NCBI GenBank assembly: GCA_001443495.1
Contig: LDXR01000006.1
Span: 84,696-148,695 of the forward strand
Direction: 5' to 3'
DNA from: a candidate division NC10 bacterium CSP1-5
Lineage (GTDB): Bacteria; Methylomirabilota; Methylomirabilia; Methylomirabilales; CSP1-5
DNA length: 64,000 nucleotides
The notes under the pieces were generated by a model. The model did no database searches. It saw nothing but the letters and a program-made list of their open reading frames with translations, and was not told the DNA's origin. The position numbers and the translations under genes were made by a program. Shown one piece after another: positions 42,208 through 50,376 of the stretch (its first letter is position 1; each line of letters begins with the position of its first letter).

Positions 42208-42915
42208 CTAATGGGAAGGTGTCGTCGGTGGGGAGGAATCCAGCGCGAGAGACATCTCACTGCACAGGCGGTCGACGAGGGCGTCGATCAACGCCCCCTC
42301 TGCTGGCTTGGGGTCGAGGAACTGGACCCCCATCCCGCTTGTGGTTTCTGGCTTTGTCTCGTCCCTGTGCATCCACGCGACCCGGGCGAGCATCGAAAAG
42401 GTGTGCGAGAGGTTCGGCAAGTTGAAGGTGAGCGCAACCTGCGATCCTGGCGGTGCGGGCTCCCGTGTCGCGACGAACATCCCGCCCCGGCTCAGGTTAG
42501 TGCAGGTCCCGTGGCCCGCCGTCCCCGCCTGTCCGTACTCGACGGGGAATCGAATCGGGACCCGGGCGTAAGCCTGCCGCTCGCCACGATACACCCACTG
42601 TTTGACGAGGGCCGGATCGACCGGTTGTTCGAAGAGGACTCCGTGGGCCACCCTGGTCCCCGCCGGGGTCGGCGTCCCCTGGTCAGCCCAGACGACATGG
42701 GCCCGCAATGGGTCTCCCTGAGCGACCCGGACCGTCATCGGCGTCCTGAGCGGCAGGGTTTCTGGCATCAGAATTTCGAGGCCCGCGGCGCTGACGAACC
42801 GCGTCTTGCCGACGATGAGTCTCGCCGAGGGCCGCCCGGAGATCGGGGCAGCGCACTCCACAGGCAGATAGGCCTCAAACCGGGGGTAGTCGGCGTGGGT
42901 TATGTCGGTGGTCAT
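42208..42915 (-). CDS. PilZ-domain protein with two PilZ-like modules
   Basis: A 235-residue protein. The C-terminal PilZ domain (residues 115-215) has the c-di-GMP-binding RVPIR and NLSRGGMF motifs. The N-terminal half (residues 10-105) has a similar barrel pattern (RFEAYLPVEC, VSAAGLEIL) but lacks the full motif and is like a YcgR-N domain. It would sense cyclic di-GMP; targets may be motility or surface functions. It is not obviously in an operon. Confidence 0.82.
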   Translation of the reverse strand: MTTDITHADYPRFEAYLPVECAAPISGRPSARLIVGKTRFVSAAGLEILMPETLPLRTPMTVRVAQGDPLRAHVVWADQGTPTPAGTRVAHGVLFEQPVDPALVKQWVYRGERQAYARVPIRFPVEYGQAGTAGHGTCTNLSRGGMFVATREPAPPGSQVALTFNLPNLSHTFSMLARVAWMHRDETKPETTSGMGVQFLDPKPAEGALIDALVDRLCSEMSLALDSSPPTTPSH

Positions 42916-43006
42916 GAGTCGCCTCCACGACTATTTATTCCAACTGTAGTCGCAAGGATCGTGCCAACCTTCCCTTTACAATCGCCCCGGAGTGTGTTAC
43001 GGATAG

Positions 43007-43363
<357 letters not shown>

Positions 43364-43389
43364 TCGGCGTGCGGGCATGACCGCCTCGC

Positions 43390-43562
43390 TTGCTTGACGT
43401 CCCCCTCGCTGGCTTTCCCGATCTTCCTCACCCTTGCCGTTTCACGCCGAACACCCAGGGTGTCACCTTTACCCCGGATAGCCAGTACATCCTGGTCCAG
43501 AATTACGTCGAGCAGGAGCTGGCGGCGTACAAGGTGAGTGGGAAGGGGCACGAGCAGGCGAG
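43390..43562 (+). pseudogene. Fragment of a beta-propeller (YVTN/lactonase-like) protein
   Basis: The frame reads NTQGVTFTPDSQYILVQNY followed by VEQELAAYKVSG, which is the last blade and tail of a YVTN-type propeller. There is no upstream part: only about 60 residues remain, and they run into the 3' end of trmI. It looks like the remnant left after deletion of a larger secreted-protein gene. Confidence 0.5.
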
Positions 43563-44348
43563 TTACGCGGGGCTGAGGCGGCGGGCGATGATGAAGAAGC
43601 CGGTGTGGGCGACCATGCGCAGCGCCGGCCGCACGCTGAGTCCCTGGATGCGCCAGGGACGATGGACTGTTTCGAAGACCTCCTGAAGCTGTAACCGCGG
43701 CTCATTCTCGATCGCAGCGGCCATCTGCTGCACCTGCGGGACCGTCGGGAAGAAGGCAACGAGCAACCCTCCGGGTCTCAAGGCCTGGGCTGCATCCTTG
43801 ACTGCCCGCCAGCCCTCCGCCAGATCCAGCACCACCCGATCCACTGAGGTCTCCTCGATCCCCTCATAGATATCTTTGTGCTTCAACAGCCAATGCGGGA
43901 CCTTCCCTAAGAAGGCCTCGACGTTCGCCCTGGCCTGCCGCAGGAAATCCTCACGAACCTCATAGGTGATGACCTGTCCCTTCTCCCCGACCGCCTGAAG
44001 GAGGCCGATGGTGAGCGCGCCCGAGCCACCGCCCCCCTCGACGACGGTGGCGCCCGGAAAGATGTCCCCCCAGATCAGGACGGTCGCGATGTCCTTCGGG
44101 TAGAGGACCTGGGCACCCCGCTTCATCTTGAGGACGTATTCGGCAAAGGTGGGGCGGAAAGCGACAAAGAGGGCCCCTCCGGACGAGCGCAGGACAGCCC
44201 CTTCCTCGCGGCCGATGATCTCGCTGTGGGGGATCGTCCCGAGGTGAGTCGAGAACTTATCGTGAGGCCGGAGTGTGCAAAGGTACTTGCGCCCTTTCGG
44301 ATCAATCATCAGAACCTTCTCGCCGGCCTCCAAGGGTCCGCCTCGCAT
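43563..44348 (-). CDS. trmI: tRNA (adenine-N1)-methyltransferase TrmI
   Basis: A 261-residue class I SAM methyltransferase that makes m1A58 in the tRNA T-loop. It has the N-terminal beta-domain (YLCTLRPHDKFSTHLGTI), LYPKDIATVLIWGDIFPG, the SAM motif VVEGGGGSGALTIGL and VVLDLAEGW. The C-terminus RPALRMVAHTGFFIIARR is family-like. The ATG has GAGGAGG upstream. 63 bp downstream of pfkA on the same strand. Confidence 0.93.
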   Translation of the reverse strand: MRGGPLEAGEKVLMIDPKGRKYLCTLRPHDKFSTHLGTIPHSEIIGREEGAVLRSSGGALFVAFRPTFAEYVLKMKRGAQVLYPKDIATVLIWGDIFPGATVVEGGGGSGALTIGLLQAVGEKGQVITYEVREDFLRQARANVEAFLGKVPHWLLKHKDIYEGIEETSVDRVVLDLAEGWRAVKDAAQALRPGGLLVAFFPTVPQVQQMAAAIENEPRLQLQEVFETVHRPWRIQGLSVRPALRMVAHTGFFIIARRLSPA

Positions 44349-44411
44349 GACCTGCCTCCTCGGGAATCACTGTATCACAGCAGCACGATGGCCGAACAGC
44401 GCGCGTCAGCC

Positions 44412-45383
44412 TCACTTCGCCAGCACGCGGATCAGCTTCAACAGGCGAAGGTCCAAAGGCTTCTGCTTTCCGACGACCTCGGCTAAGGGGGTCATGGTGA
44501 CCTCTCCTTTGATGAAGCCGACCAGCATCCCGTGTTCCCCCCGGTCAAGGGCTTCAGTCGCGCCGGCACCTAGTCGGGTGGCGAGGGTCCGGTCAAAGGC
44601 CCCCGGGGCCCCACCGCGCTGGACGTGACCCAGGGTCGTCGCCCGTAGCTCGAATCCGAGGGTATCCTGATGCTCTCGAAAGTGGGCGGCCATGGCTGCG
44701 GCATTATACTTGGCCCCTTCGGCCACGACGACCAGGGCATTGCGCTTTCCCCGCTCGTAGGCCGTCCGTAGGTCGTCGGCCACGGCATCGGGATCGGTCT
44801 CCACCTCGGGGATCACGACCGCGTCGGCGCCGCCGGCGAGGCCGGCCATCAATGCCAGGTATCCGCAGTCGCGCCCCATGACCTCGACCAGGAACGCCCG
44901 CTGGTGCGAGGAGGCCGTCGTCTTCAGGCGATCGACGGCCTCGAGGGCGATGTTCAAGGCGGTGTCCACGCCGATCGAGATGTCCGAACCGTACAGGTCA
45001 TTGTCGATAGTCGAGGCCACCCCCACCACCGGAAAGCCCATCTGGGACAGCTTGTACGCGCCGGCCTGAGAGCCATTCCCTCCGATGACGACCAGGGCGT
45101 CGATCCCGCGATCCGCGAGGTGGGCGAGGGCTTTTTCGCGGCCGGACTCCCGCTCGAACTCCGGACTCCGGGTGGTCCCCAGGAACGTCCCCCCTTGCTG
45201 CAGGATGCCGCCCACGTCGCGGGCGGTGAGCGGCGTCATCTCGCCTACGATCAGCCCGGCGTAGCCCTGCCGAACGCCAAAGATCTCCCATCCGCGATAC
45301 AGGCCGGTCCGGACAACCGCCCGAATCGCGGCGTTCATGCCGGGCGCGTCCCCGCCACTCGTGAGCACCGCAATCCGTTTCAT
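44412..45383 (-). CDS. pfkA: 6-phosphofructokinase
   Basis: A 323-residue PFK-A-type glycolytic kinase. It has LTSGGDAPGMNAAIRAVVR, the catalytic STIDND, EVMGRDCGYLAL, and IPEVE. The nucleotide-site motif is IGGNGS: the glycine that marks ATP use is kept, but the common Asp (GGDGS) is Asn. ATG 45383 (KRIAVLTSGGD) is chosen over an upstream start that adds 27 non-conserved residues; it has a GAGGAAG site. Probably ATP-dependent, but the Asn leaves the phosphate donor open. Confidence 0.9.
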   Translation of the reverse strand: MKRIAVLTSGGDAPGMNAAIRAVVRTGLYRGWEIFGVRQGYAGLIVGEMTPLTARDVGGILQQGGTFLGTTRSPEFERESGREKALAHLADRGIDALVVIGGNGSQAGAYKLSQMGFPVVGVASTIDNDLYGSDISIGVDTALNIALEAVDRLKTTASSHQRAFLVEVMGRDCGYLALMAGLAGGADAVVIPEVETDPDAVADDLRTAYERGKRNALVVVAEGAKYNAAAMAAHFREHQDTLGFELRATTLGHVQRGGAPGAFDRTLATRLGAGATEALDRGEHGMLVGFIKGEVTMTPLAEVVGKQKPLDLRLLKLIRVLAK

Positions 45384-45533
45384 GATCTGCTTCCTCGTCG
45401 GGCACCCCGGTGGAACATTCTCTCTCCTCCGCTGTCTCCGGGCTTCGTGCCCTCTTCCGGTCATCTCCGGCTGTACTTATCATGCCCCGAATGGCCGCCG
45501 GTGTCAAAAAACAGTCTACCCGTCACGGCAAAG

Positions 45534-45584
45534 AGGGGACAGGAGGTACAGGAGGTGCAGGGGGTGCACAAGGTGCAGGGAAAG
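45534..45584. repeat. Tandem GGTGCAGG-type units
   Basis: GGGGACAGGAGGTACAGGAG followed by GTGCAGGGGGTGCACAAGG and TGCAGGG, in the gap before ttuA. Imperfect 9-11-nt units. Confidence 0.45.
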
Positions 45585-45586
45585 CT

Positions 45587-46510
45587 TCACCGACTCCGCG
45601 CCGCCGCCGTGCGCCGGGCCAGATCCATCATCCGGCAATAGGCGCACGTCTCGGTCGTGGTGGTCTGGCCGCAGGCCTCGCACTCCTTCAGTTCGACCCC
45701 ACCCGTTTGGGCGGCGAGGAAGGCCGGGCGACCCTTCTTGAGGAAGCCAAAGTAAAAGCTCTGCTTTGCCCCCGGCGAGGCGTGCTCGAGCTGGTTAAGC
45801 AGGTCCTTGTAAAATAAGGAGGTCGCACCGACCGCGTTCGGGCACTCGTCGTCGTGGTAGTCGATTCCTCGGAGCATGGCATAGGCCAAGGTCTCTCGCT
45901 CGGTGAGGCGGATCAGGGGCTTGACTGTCTTGGCCAACTTGGGATGGGTGGCCTCGAGCGCGGGTCCCATCCGGCCGAGCTGCGGCGTCTGCCAGTGGAG
46001 CAGGTTGCCCAGGAGGGTTGCGGCGGCATCGTCGAGGTTGTGTCCGGTGGCCAGCACCGAAAAGCCTCCCTCAAGGGCCGTCCGGTTCATCAGGTACCGC
46101 TTGCTGAGGCCGCACGCCGAGCACGGCACGCGCCGCGTGTATTGGGCCAGCTCCGGGATCGAGAAGTCGTACTCCTCCTTGACGTCGGTGGCGATGAGGG
46201 GCAGTCCATGTTTGGCAGCGTATGCCTCGGCCGTCCCGCGTGCCTGGGGTGAGTAGTGGTCGATGCCGAGGACGATGTGGAACCCGGTCGTGTCATAGCC
46301 CAAACGGCGCAGGACCTCCCACAGGGTCAGACTGTCTTTCCCGCCGGAGACGGCCACGAGGACCCGGTCGTCCTTCGAGAGCATCTTGTCGCTCTCGATG
46401 GTCCTCTCGACCTGCCGCTCTATGTGAGTAATGAAGCAGTCCTTGCAGAAGGCCGCATTATGCCGCCTCATATCGATGACCGCCTTGCCGGGACACGTCT
46501 TACACTTCAT
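45587..46510 (-). CDS. ttuA: tRNA thiolation protein TtuA (TtcA/TtuA family PP-loop ATPase)
   Basis: A 307-residue enzyme for 2-thiolation of tRNA. It has an N-terminal zinc knuckle (CKTC...CKDC, residues 3-28), PP-loop VSGGKDSL near residue 58, cysteine CSACGLSKR near 134, GHNLDDAAATLL, a third cysteine DDECPNA, and a C-terminal zinc knuckle (CEAC...CAYC). This double zinc-finger layout is that of TtuA and archaeal NcsA. ATG 46510 lies inside the end of the carrier gene with GGGAGGA upstream, so the two are co-translated. Confidence 0.9.
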   Translation of the reverse strand: MKCKTCPGKAVIDMRRHNAAFCKDCFITHIERQVERTIESDKMLSKDDRVLVAVSGGKDSLTLWEVLRRLGYDTTGFHIVLGIDHYSPQARGTAEAYAAKHGLPLIATDVKEEYDFSIPELAQYTRRVPCSACGLSKRYLMNRTALEGGFSVLATGHNLDDAAATLLGNLLHWQTPQLGRMGPALEATHPKLAKTVKPLIRLTERETLAYAMLRGIDYHDDECPNAVGATSLFYKDLLNQLEHASPGAKQSFYFGFLKKGRPAFLAAQTGGVELKECEACGQTTTTETCAYCRMMDLARRTAAARSR

Positions 46511-46709
46511 GGGCCGATCCTCCCGAGATGGCCGGGACCACCTCGACGGTCTCCTCATCCTTGACAAGCTCGTCCGGGGTGAGCAACTCGTCGCCCCGGA
46601 CGACCAGGACAGACTCCGGATTGATTTTGAGTTCCTGGAGCAGATCCCGCACCCGCCGGCTGCCGGGCATCTCGACCTCGCGGCGGGGGCGGCGAATGAT
46701 AACCTTCAT
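46500..46709 (-). CDS. ttuB: Ubiquitin-like sulfur-carrier protein (TtuB/ThiS/MoaD family)
   Basis: A 69-residue beta-grasp protein. VRDLLQELKINPESVLVVRG and DDEETVEVVPAISGG-type spacing (sequence VKDEETVEVVPAISGG) match ThiS/TtuB. In the family the protein ends at Gly-Gly, which becomes the thiocarboxylate. Here five residues (SAHEV) follow. The gene overlaps the start of ttuA by 11 bp, and the ttuA ribosome site coincides with the Gly-Gly codons. Processing or an alternative terminus would be needed for the normal chemistry. Confidence 0.82.
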   Translation of the reverse strand: MKVIIRRPRREVEMPGSRRVRDLLQELKINPESVLVVRGDELLTPDELVKDEETVEVVPAISGGSAHEV

Positions 46710-46786
46710 GCGCAGGCTCCATGTATAGATGATGCACGCTTACTCTATCAGGAATCGCCAGGCCTTTCAACCCGGCCGGGCTGCGG

Positions 46787-47059
46787 TTAGAAGCCGGCCG
46801 CATGCAGGGCCCGCATGATCTCCTCGATCGCGATCTTGGTCTTCCGGTAGGTGATCCGCGCTGCGCGCCGCTCCAAGTCCACGTGGATCTCAATCACGCC
46901 CGGGAGGCCACGGAGGGCCTCCGCCACCTGGGCCGCATCGCCTTCGGATTTCATCTGGGCCATATGAATCGTGGCCTGCCCCAGCACGCGGCGTCGCAGG
47001 AGGCGGACAAGCAGTAGCACGAAAAATGCCACGATCGTCGCCACAACCACCCACTTCAT
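46787..47059 (-). CDS. Membrane-anchored HMA-like domain protein without metal cysteines
   Basis: A 90-residue protein: one N-terminal membrane helix (residues 2-20), then a ferredoxin-like HMA fold (ALRGLPGVIEIHVDLERRAA, EEIMRALHAAGF). The position where HMA proteins have CxxC reads QMKSEG, so ordinary copper-chaperone binding is lost. ATG 47059 is chosen because the hydrophobic anchor starts there; a long upstream frame has no coding character. Function unknown. Confidence 0.65.
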   Translation of the reverse strand: MKWVVVATIVAFFVLLLVRLLRRRVLGQATIHMAQMKSEGDAAQVAEALRGLPGVIEIHVDLERRAARITYRKTKIAIEEIMRALHAAGF

Positions 47060-47359
47060 CCGCTTGCCCCCCTGTCGGCCATCCGGGTACAGTAACGAAT
47101 GTGCTCTCCCAAGTCCAGGATCAATCCGGCTGCTCCCTAGCCGCAAATTTCCCATTGACAGGCAAGCATGCAGACCTAAATTTAAGAGTAGAAGGGGGAG
47201 TTTTCCACCAAGGATCCTGGCTTCACCGCCACAAGCGGCCGCAAAGACCCCGCTAGACTTCCCTCCGGCAGTCAAGCCTCCCCTCCAGTTCATAAACGAG
47301 AGGCGCGAAGCCTTTTGTCTTTGCCCTTTACGGGACCGGGCCAAGAGGAGGTGACAAAG

Positions 47360-47539
47360 ATGGTGCGCGCACCGAGCTGCTCCACATGCGGATCCTTCCT
47401 CACAGGCTTCGAACTGGACAAAGAACTGAATTTCTTCATCCACTTCTGCCCTGACTGCAGAAGTGCGGAAGAGAAGACTGCTCGGCTCAAAGTGCAAGAG
47501 GAGGTCGCCGAGGGTGAGGTGGTAGAGGAGGCGGCCTAG
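47360..47539 (+). CDS. Small zinc-ribbon-like protein
   Basis: A 59-residue protein with CSTC (residues 7-10) and CPDC (about 30-33), a four-cysteine zinc site, followed by an acidic tail (EEVAEGEVVEEAA). A perfect AGGAGGTG ribosome site lies 8 nt before ATG 47360; an earlier in-frame start is less likely. Followed by an intrinsic terminator, so it is a single-gene unit. Family not recognised. Confidence 0.65.
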   Translation: MVRAPSCSTCGSFLTGFELDKELNFFIHFCPDCRSAEEKTARLKVQEEVAEGEVVEEAA

Positions 47540-47596
47540 CCTCTCGCAGGTGACAGACAGAGTCTACGGGCCCGGTCCCTCCAATTCTCGAATGCA

Positions 47597-47625
47597 GGGT
47601 CGCCAGCAATGGCGGCCCGTTTTTT
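47597..47625 (+). terminator. Intrinsic terminator
   Basis: GGGTCGCC (47597-47604) pairs with GGCGGCCC (47611-47618), one wobble, 6-nt loop, then G and six T residues. The remaining 240 bp up to the next gene hold nothing I recognise. Confidence 0.8.
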
Positions 47626-47867
47626 CTGAGCCAGCTTGCCCGACTGCTGCGGTATCATAACCCGGTGAAGCTCGCAGTCCTAGAGTCGTTCCGAGAGCAC
47701 CCGGAGGCACGCGGTCCGTTAACGAAGACGTCTACCGAAGTTCAAGACAGAGCCTATTGTGCTAGGAGGCCCGAAAATTGCAAGTACGCTCCCTGGGGAC
47801 CCCAGACCAAGTGATATGAAGGTGGGGATCACGGTGTCTGGATCAGCACGCAAAGGGGGGACGTCAG

Positions 47868-48194
47868 ATGCACAGGAAGCTTTCTCGGTTGACAAAGGCT
47901 GGAATAATGCTGGCAATCGTCCTTCTCCTTGGGACGGTTGCTTTGCAACTGAAGGGTCCGAAATTACTCAAAGGTGACCTTTGGACTGAAGAAGAACTCA
48001 GGGCGAAGATAACCCGCGTGGACACCTCAAAGCCGGAGGAGGTGTATCTTGTAACGGAGATCTTGTTCCAACATCAGAAGGTCCAGGAAGGATTCAATCG
48101 CCTGCTCCTCCAGTTGAACACCTTGTGGTCGACCATCTTACTCTTGTCCCTCATCATCGAGTGCCTCCGCCGCACGACGGTAAGGCCCGGATGA
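47868..48194 (+). CDS. Small membrane protein, unknown
   Basis: A 108-residue protein with an N-terminal membrane helix (residues 11-27), a charged middle of about 60 residues, and a second helix (STILLLSLIIECL, near residues 88-100). GGGGGG precedes the ATG. The region has looser spacing and less typical codon use than the operons before it. No homologue comes to mind. Confidence 0.5.
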   Translation: MHRKLSRLTKAGIMLAIVLLLGTVALQLKGPKLLKGDLWTEEELRAKITRVDTSKPEEVYLVTEILFQHQKVQEGFNRLLLQLNTLWSTILLLSLIIECLRRTTVRPG

Positions 48195-48435
48195 GTGGCT
48201 ATACGATAGAATGTGTCGACAAACGATTCGAGCTATTCCCGATTTGACCCCATGCCCGCTTGAGTCAGCGCCCGACTTTGCCCACCTGGACGGCGTCGAC
48301 CTCGGACTTCATCTGGGCCATAACCGAGCGAGCTGAACCTGCGCCATAGCTCTGTTGCAGCACCTAGGCCGTACTGCGTGTGACGGTGGTTGCCCAGTGA
48401 TTCCGAGTTGAGTATGCTTGGGGTGGCCCATCGCA

Positions 48436-48675
48436 ATGGTGCTCTCACGCAAGGCCCAGAAAGGATCCTCATTCGCCATGCTCTGGCCGCTCCTGAACGT
48501 CTGGACCGGCGTTTTCCTCCTTGCCCTTGCCTTCAAGCCCGAATGGTTTTCAATGGATTTAAAGAGGGAACTGGCCAAGAGGCCAAAGCATGTGACTGTC
48601 CTGAAGTGGGCCGGGGCTATCGTCCTCGTTGTTGGTCTATTCGAGCTCCTTGGTCGGCTCCTCGGCTTCCTGTGA
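48436..48675 (+). CDS. Small two-helix membrane protein, unknown
   Basis: A 79-residue protein with two hydrophobic helices (LNVWTGVFLLALAF and AGAIVLVVGLFELLGRLLGFL) joined by a basic loop. The start is uncertain: ATG 48436 is used; TTG 48418 would add six residues. No clear ribosome site. It precedes rnpB by about 130 bp. Confidence 0.4.
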   Translation: MVLSRKAQKGSSFAMLWPLLNVWTGVFLLALAFKPEWFSMDLKRELAKRPKHVTVLKWAGAIVLVVGLFELLGRLLGFL

Positions 48676-48807
48676 AGATGCCAACTCCTTAAGCGTCGAG
48701 GTGGGGTCCGTGGATGATTCTATTCAGCCCATTAAGTCTTTCGGCGTCCACCCAGAGTTCAGGTCCCTAGTTGTTCTCCGGCCGCGATCCAACTGAGAAT
48801 TCCTTCC

Positions 48808-48836
48808 TTGCCAGGCGGCGCGAATGCGGCTATATT
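48808..48836 (+). promoter_or_regulatory. Promoter of rnpB
   Basis: TTGCCA (48808-48813) and TATATT (48831-48836) with a 17-nt spacer; transcription would start within a few bases of the RNA's 5' helix. Confidence 0.65.
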
Positions 48837-48847
48837 TGTTCCTGGCT

Positions 48848-49258
48848 GGAGTGGGCCGGGTGGTCGCTCCGATCGCAAGACCGGGGAGGAAAGTCCGGAC
48901 TCCACAGGGCAGGGTGGTGGGTAACGCCCACCGGGGGCAACCCCAGGGAAAGTGCCACAGAAAAGATACCGCCACGTCGGCAGCCCTTGCTCTCTTTCTT
49001 GTTGAGGGCTGCCCGCGGGGTAAGGGTGAAATGGTGCGGTAAGAGCGCACCAGCAGCCCGGCGACGGGCTGGCTTGGCAAACCCCACCCGGAGCAAGGCC
49101 AAATAGGAGGGCGATCCCCTGCTGCAGAGCGGGGGAGAAGGGTGGCCCGCCCGGAGCCCTCGGGTAGGCCGCTAGAGTCCTGCAGCAATGCGGGACCCAG
49201 AGGAATGACCATCCTTCGCCGCGAGGCGAAGACAGAATCCGGCTTACAGGCCCACTCC
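48848..49258 (+). ncRNA. rnpB: RNase P RNA (class A)
   Basis: About 411 nt with the hallmarks of bacterial RNase P RNA. The terminal helix P1 pairs GGAGTGGGCC (48848-48857) with GGCCCACTCC (49249-49258). The 5' conserved region GAGGAAAGTCCGGACTCCAC is followed by ACAG; then come the internal GGTAAGGGTGAAA and GGTAAGAGCGCACC, and the 3' conserved AGACAGAATCCGGCTTACAG. It processes tRNA 5' ends. A T-run follows the 3' end. Ribozyme length suggests standard type A. Confidence 0.97.
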
Positions 49259-49302
49259 AGCCTTTTTCTCTTTCCTGGATCACCCCTTCGTGGGACAGAG
49301 GT

Positions 49303-50178
49303 ATGTCCAGAGCGAAGAAATTGAGAGAGCTATTTACCCGGCCCGGCCTCGTCCGGATGGTCGGGGCCCATAACGGCCTGGGCGCGAAGCTCGTCGAGCG
49401 GGCCGGATTTGAGGGGGTCTGGTCGAGCAGCCTGGAGGTCTCCGCGTCCCACGGCATCCCGGACGCCAGCCTCCTCTCCATGAGTCAGTACCTGGAGGCG
49501 GCTCGAAGCATGGTCGAGGTGACCTCGATTCCCGTGGTCGTCGATGGGGATACAGGCTACGGCAACGCGAACAACGTCTTCTACACGGTCGAGCGGTTTG
49601 AGGAGGCGGGTGTCGCTGGCATCACCTTCGAGGATAAGAAGTTCCCCAAGGATAACAGCCTCCTGCCCGGGGGCCGTCAGGCCCTCGCCGGGGTCGAGGA
49701 GTTCGCGGGCAAGATTGAAGCGGCCAAGGCCGCGCGGCGGTCCCCAGATTTCGTGATCATCGCCCGGGTCGAGGCGCTGATTGCCGGCTGGGGGCAGGAA
49801 GAGGCTCAGGGGCGGGCGAACCGCTATGTTGAGGCGGGCGCCGACGCCATCCTGATCCACTCCAAATCGCCAGACCCAAAGGAGATTATCGAGTTCGTGA
49901 CCCGGTGGCAGGGCCGGGCGCCGCTGGTCCTGGTCCCGACGACCTATCCAAGCCTCACCGAGAAGCGGATTGCAGAGCTCGGCAAGGTGAAGATGGTCAT
50001 CTACGCCAATCATGGTCTCCGCACCGCCATCCGTGCCATGGAAGAAGTCCTGGCCAAGATCCGCCAGGACGGGGGCATCCACGACCTCGATCACCTGCTG
50101 GTCCCAATGAAGCATGTCTTCGACCTGCAGGATGTCCCCAAAATGAAAGAGCGGGAGCAACGGTTCTTGCGAGATTGA
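49303..50178 (+). CDS. pepM: Phosphoenolpyruvate mutase
   Basis: A 291-residue enzyme of the isocitrate lyase/PEP mutase superfamily. It has the mutase hallmark EDK-x5-NS exactly (EDKKFPKDNS, residues 110-119), where lyases have a cysteine loop. VVVDGDTGYGNANN is the metal-binding stretch. It converts PEP to phosphonopyruvate, the entry step to natural phosphonates. The partner decarboxylase is split between 7650-8219 and 8216-9655, inside the hopanoid operon 40 kb away. It follows rnpB with its own short leader; AGAGGT lies just before the ATG. Confidence 0.92.
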   Translation: MSRAKKLRELFTRPGLVRMVGAHNGLGAKLVERAGFEGVWSSSLEVSASHGIPDASLLSMSQYLEAARSMVEVTSIPVVVDGDTGYGNANNVFYTVERFEEAGVAGITFEDKKFPKDNSLLPGGRQALAGVEEFAGKIEAAKAARRSPDFVIIARVEALIAGWGQEEAQGRANRYVEAGADAILIHSKSPDPKEIIEFVTRWQGRAPLVLVPTTYPSLTEKRIAELGKVKMVIYANHGLRTAIRAMEEVLAKIRQDGGIHDLDHLLVPMKHVFDLQDVPKMKEREQRFLRD

Positions 50179-50220
50179 CGGTCCGGAAAGGCCCCGATTC
50201 CTCCTCCCCACCCTCAAGCC

Positions 50221-50248
50221 TTGACAAATCCGCATTGTATGGTACAAA
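50221..50248 (+). promoter_or_regulatory. Possible sigma-70 promoter of the SDR gene
   Basis: TTGACA (50221-50226) and TACAAA (50243-50248), 16-nt spacer, about 130 nt before the SDR start. Confidence 0.45.
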
Positions 50249-50376
50249 GCGTCAATAAGCCTCGTCTGTAATTCTGGCCCTAGAAATGCATACTAAGGCT
50301 ATGAGGGATGCTATGCATTGCCGCGTAGCGTAGTAAGCTTGTAAGCCACCCGTGCTGGGTGCGGGGAGGACGCGCG

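Noticed and set aside
49303-50178. Isocitrate or methylisocitrate lyase
   Set aside because: The EDK-x5-NS motif replaces the lyase cysteine loop, so PEP mutase fits better.
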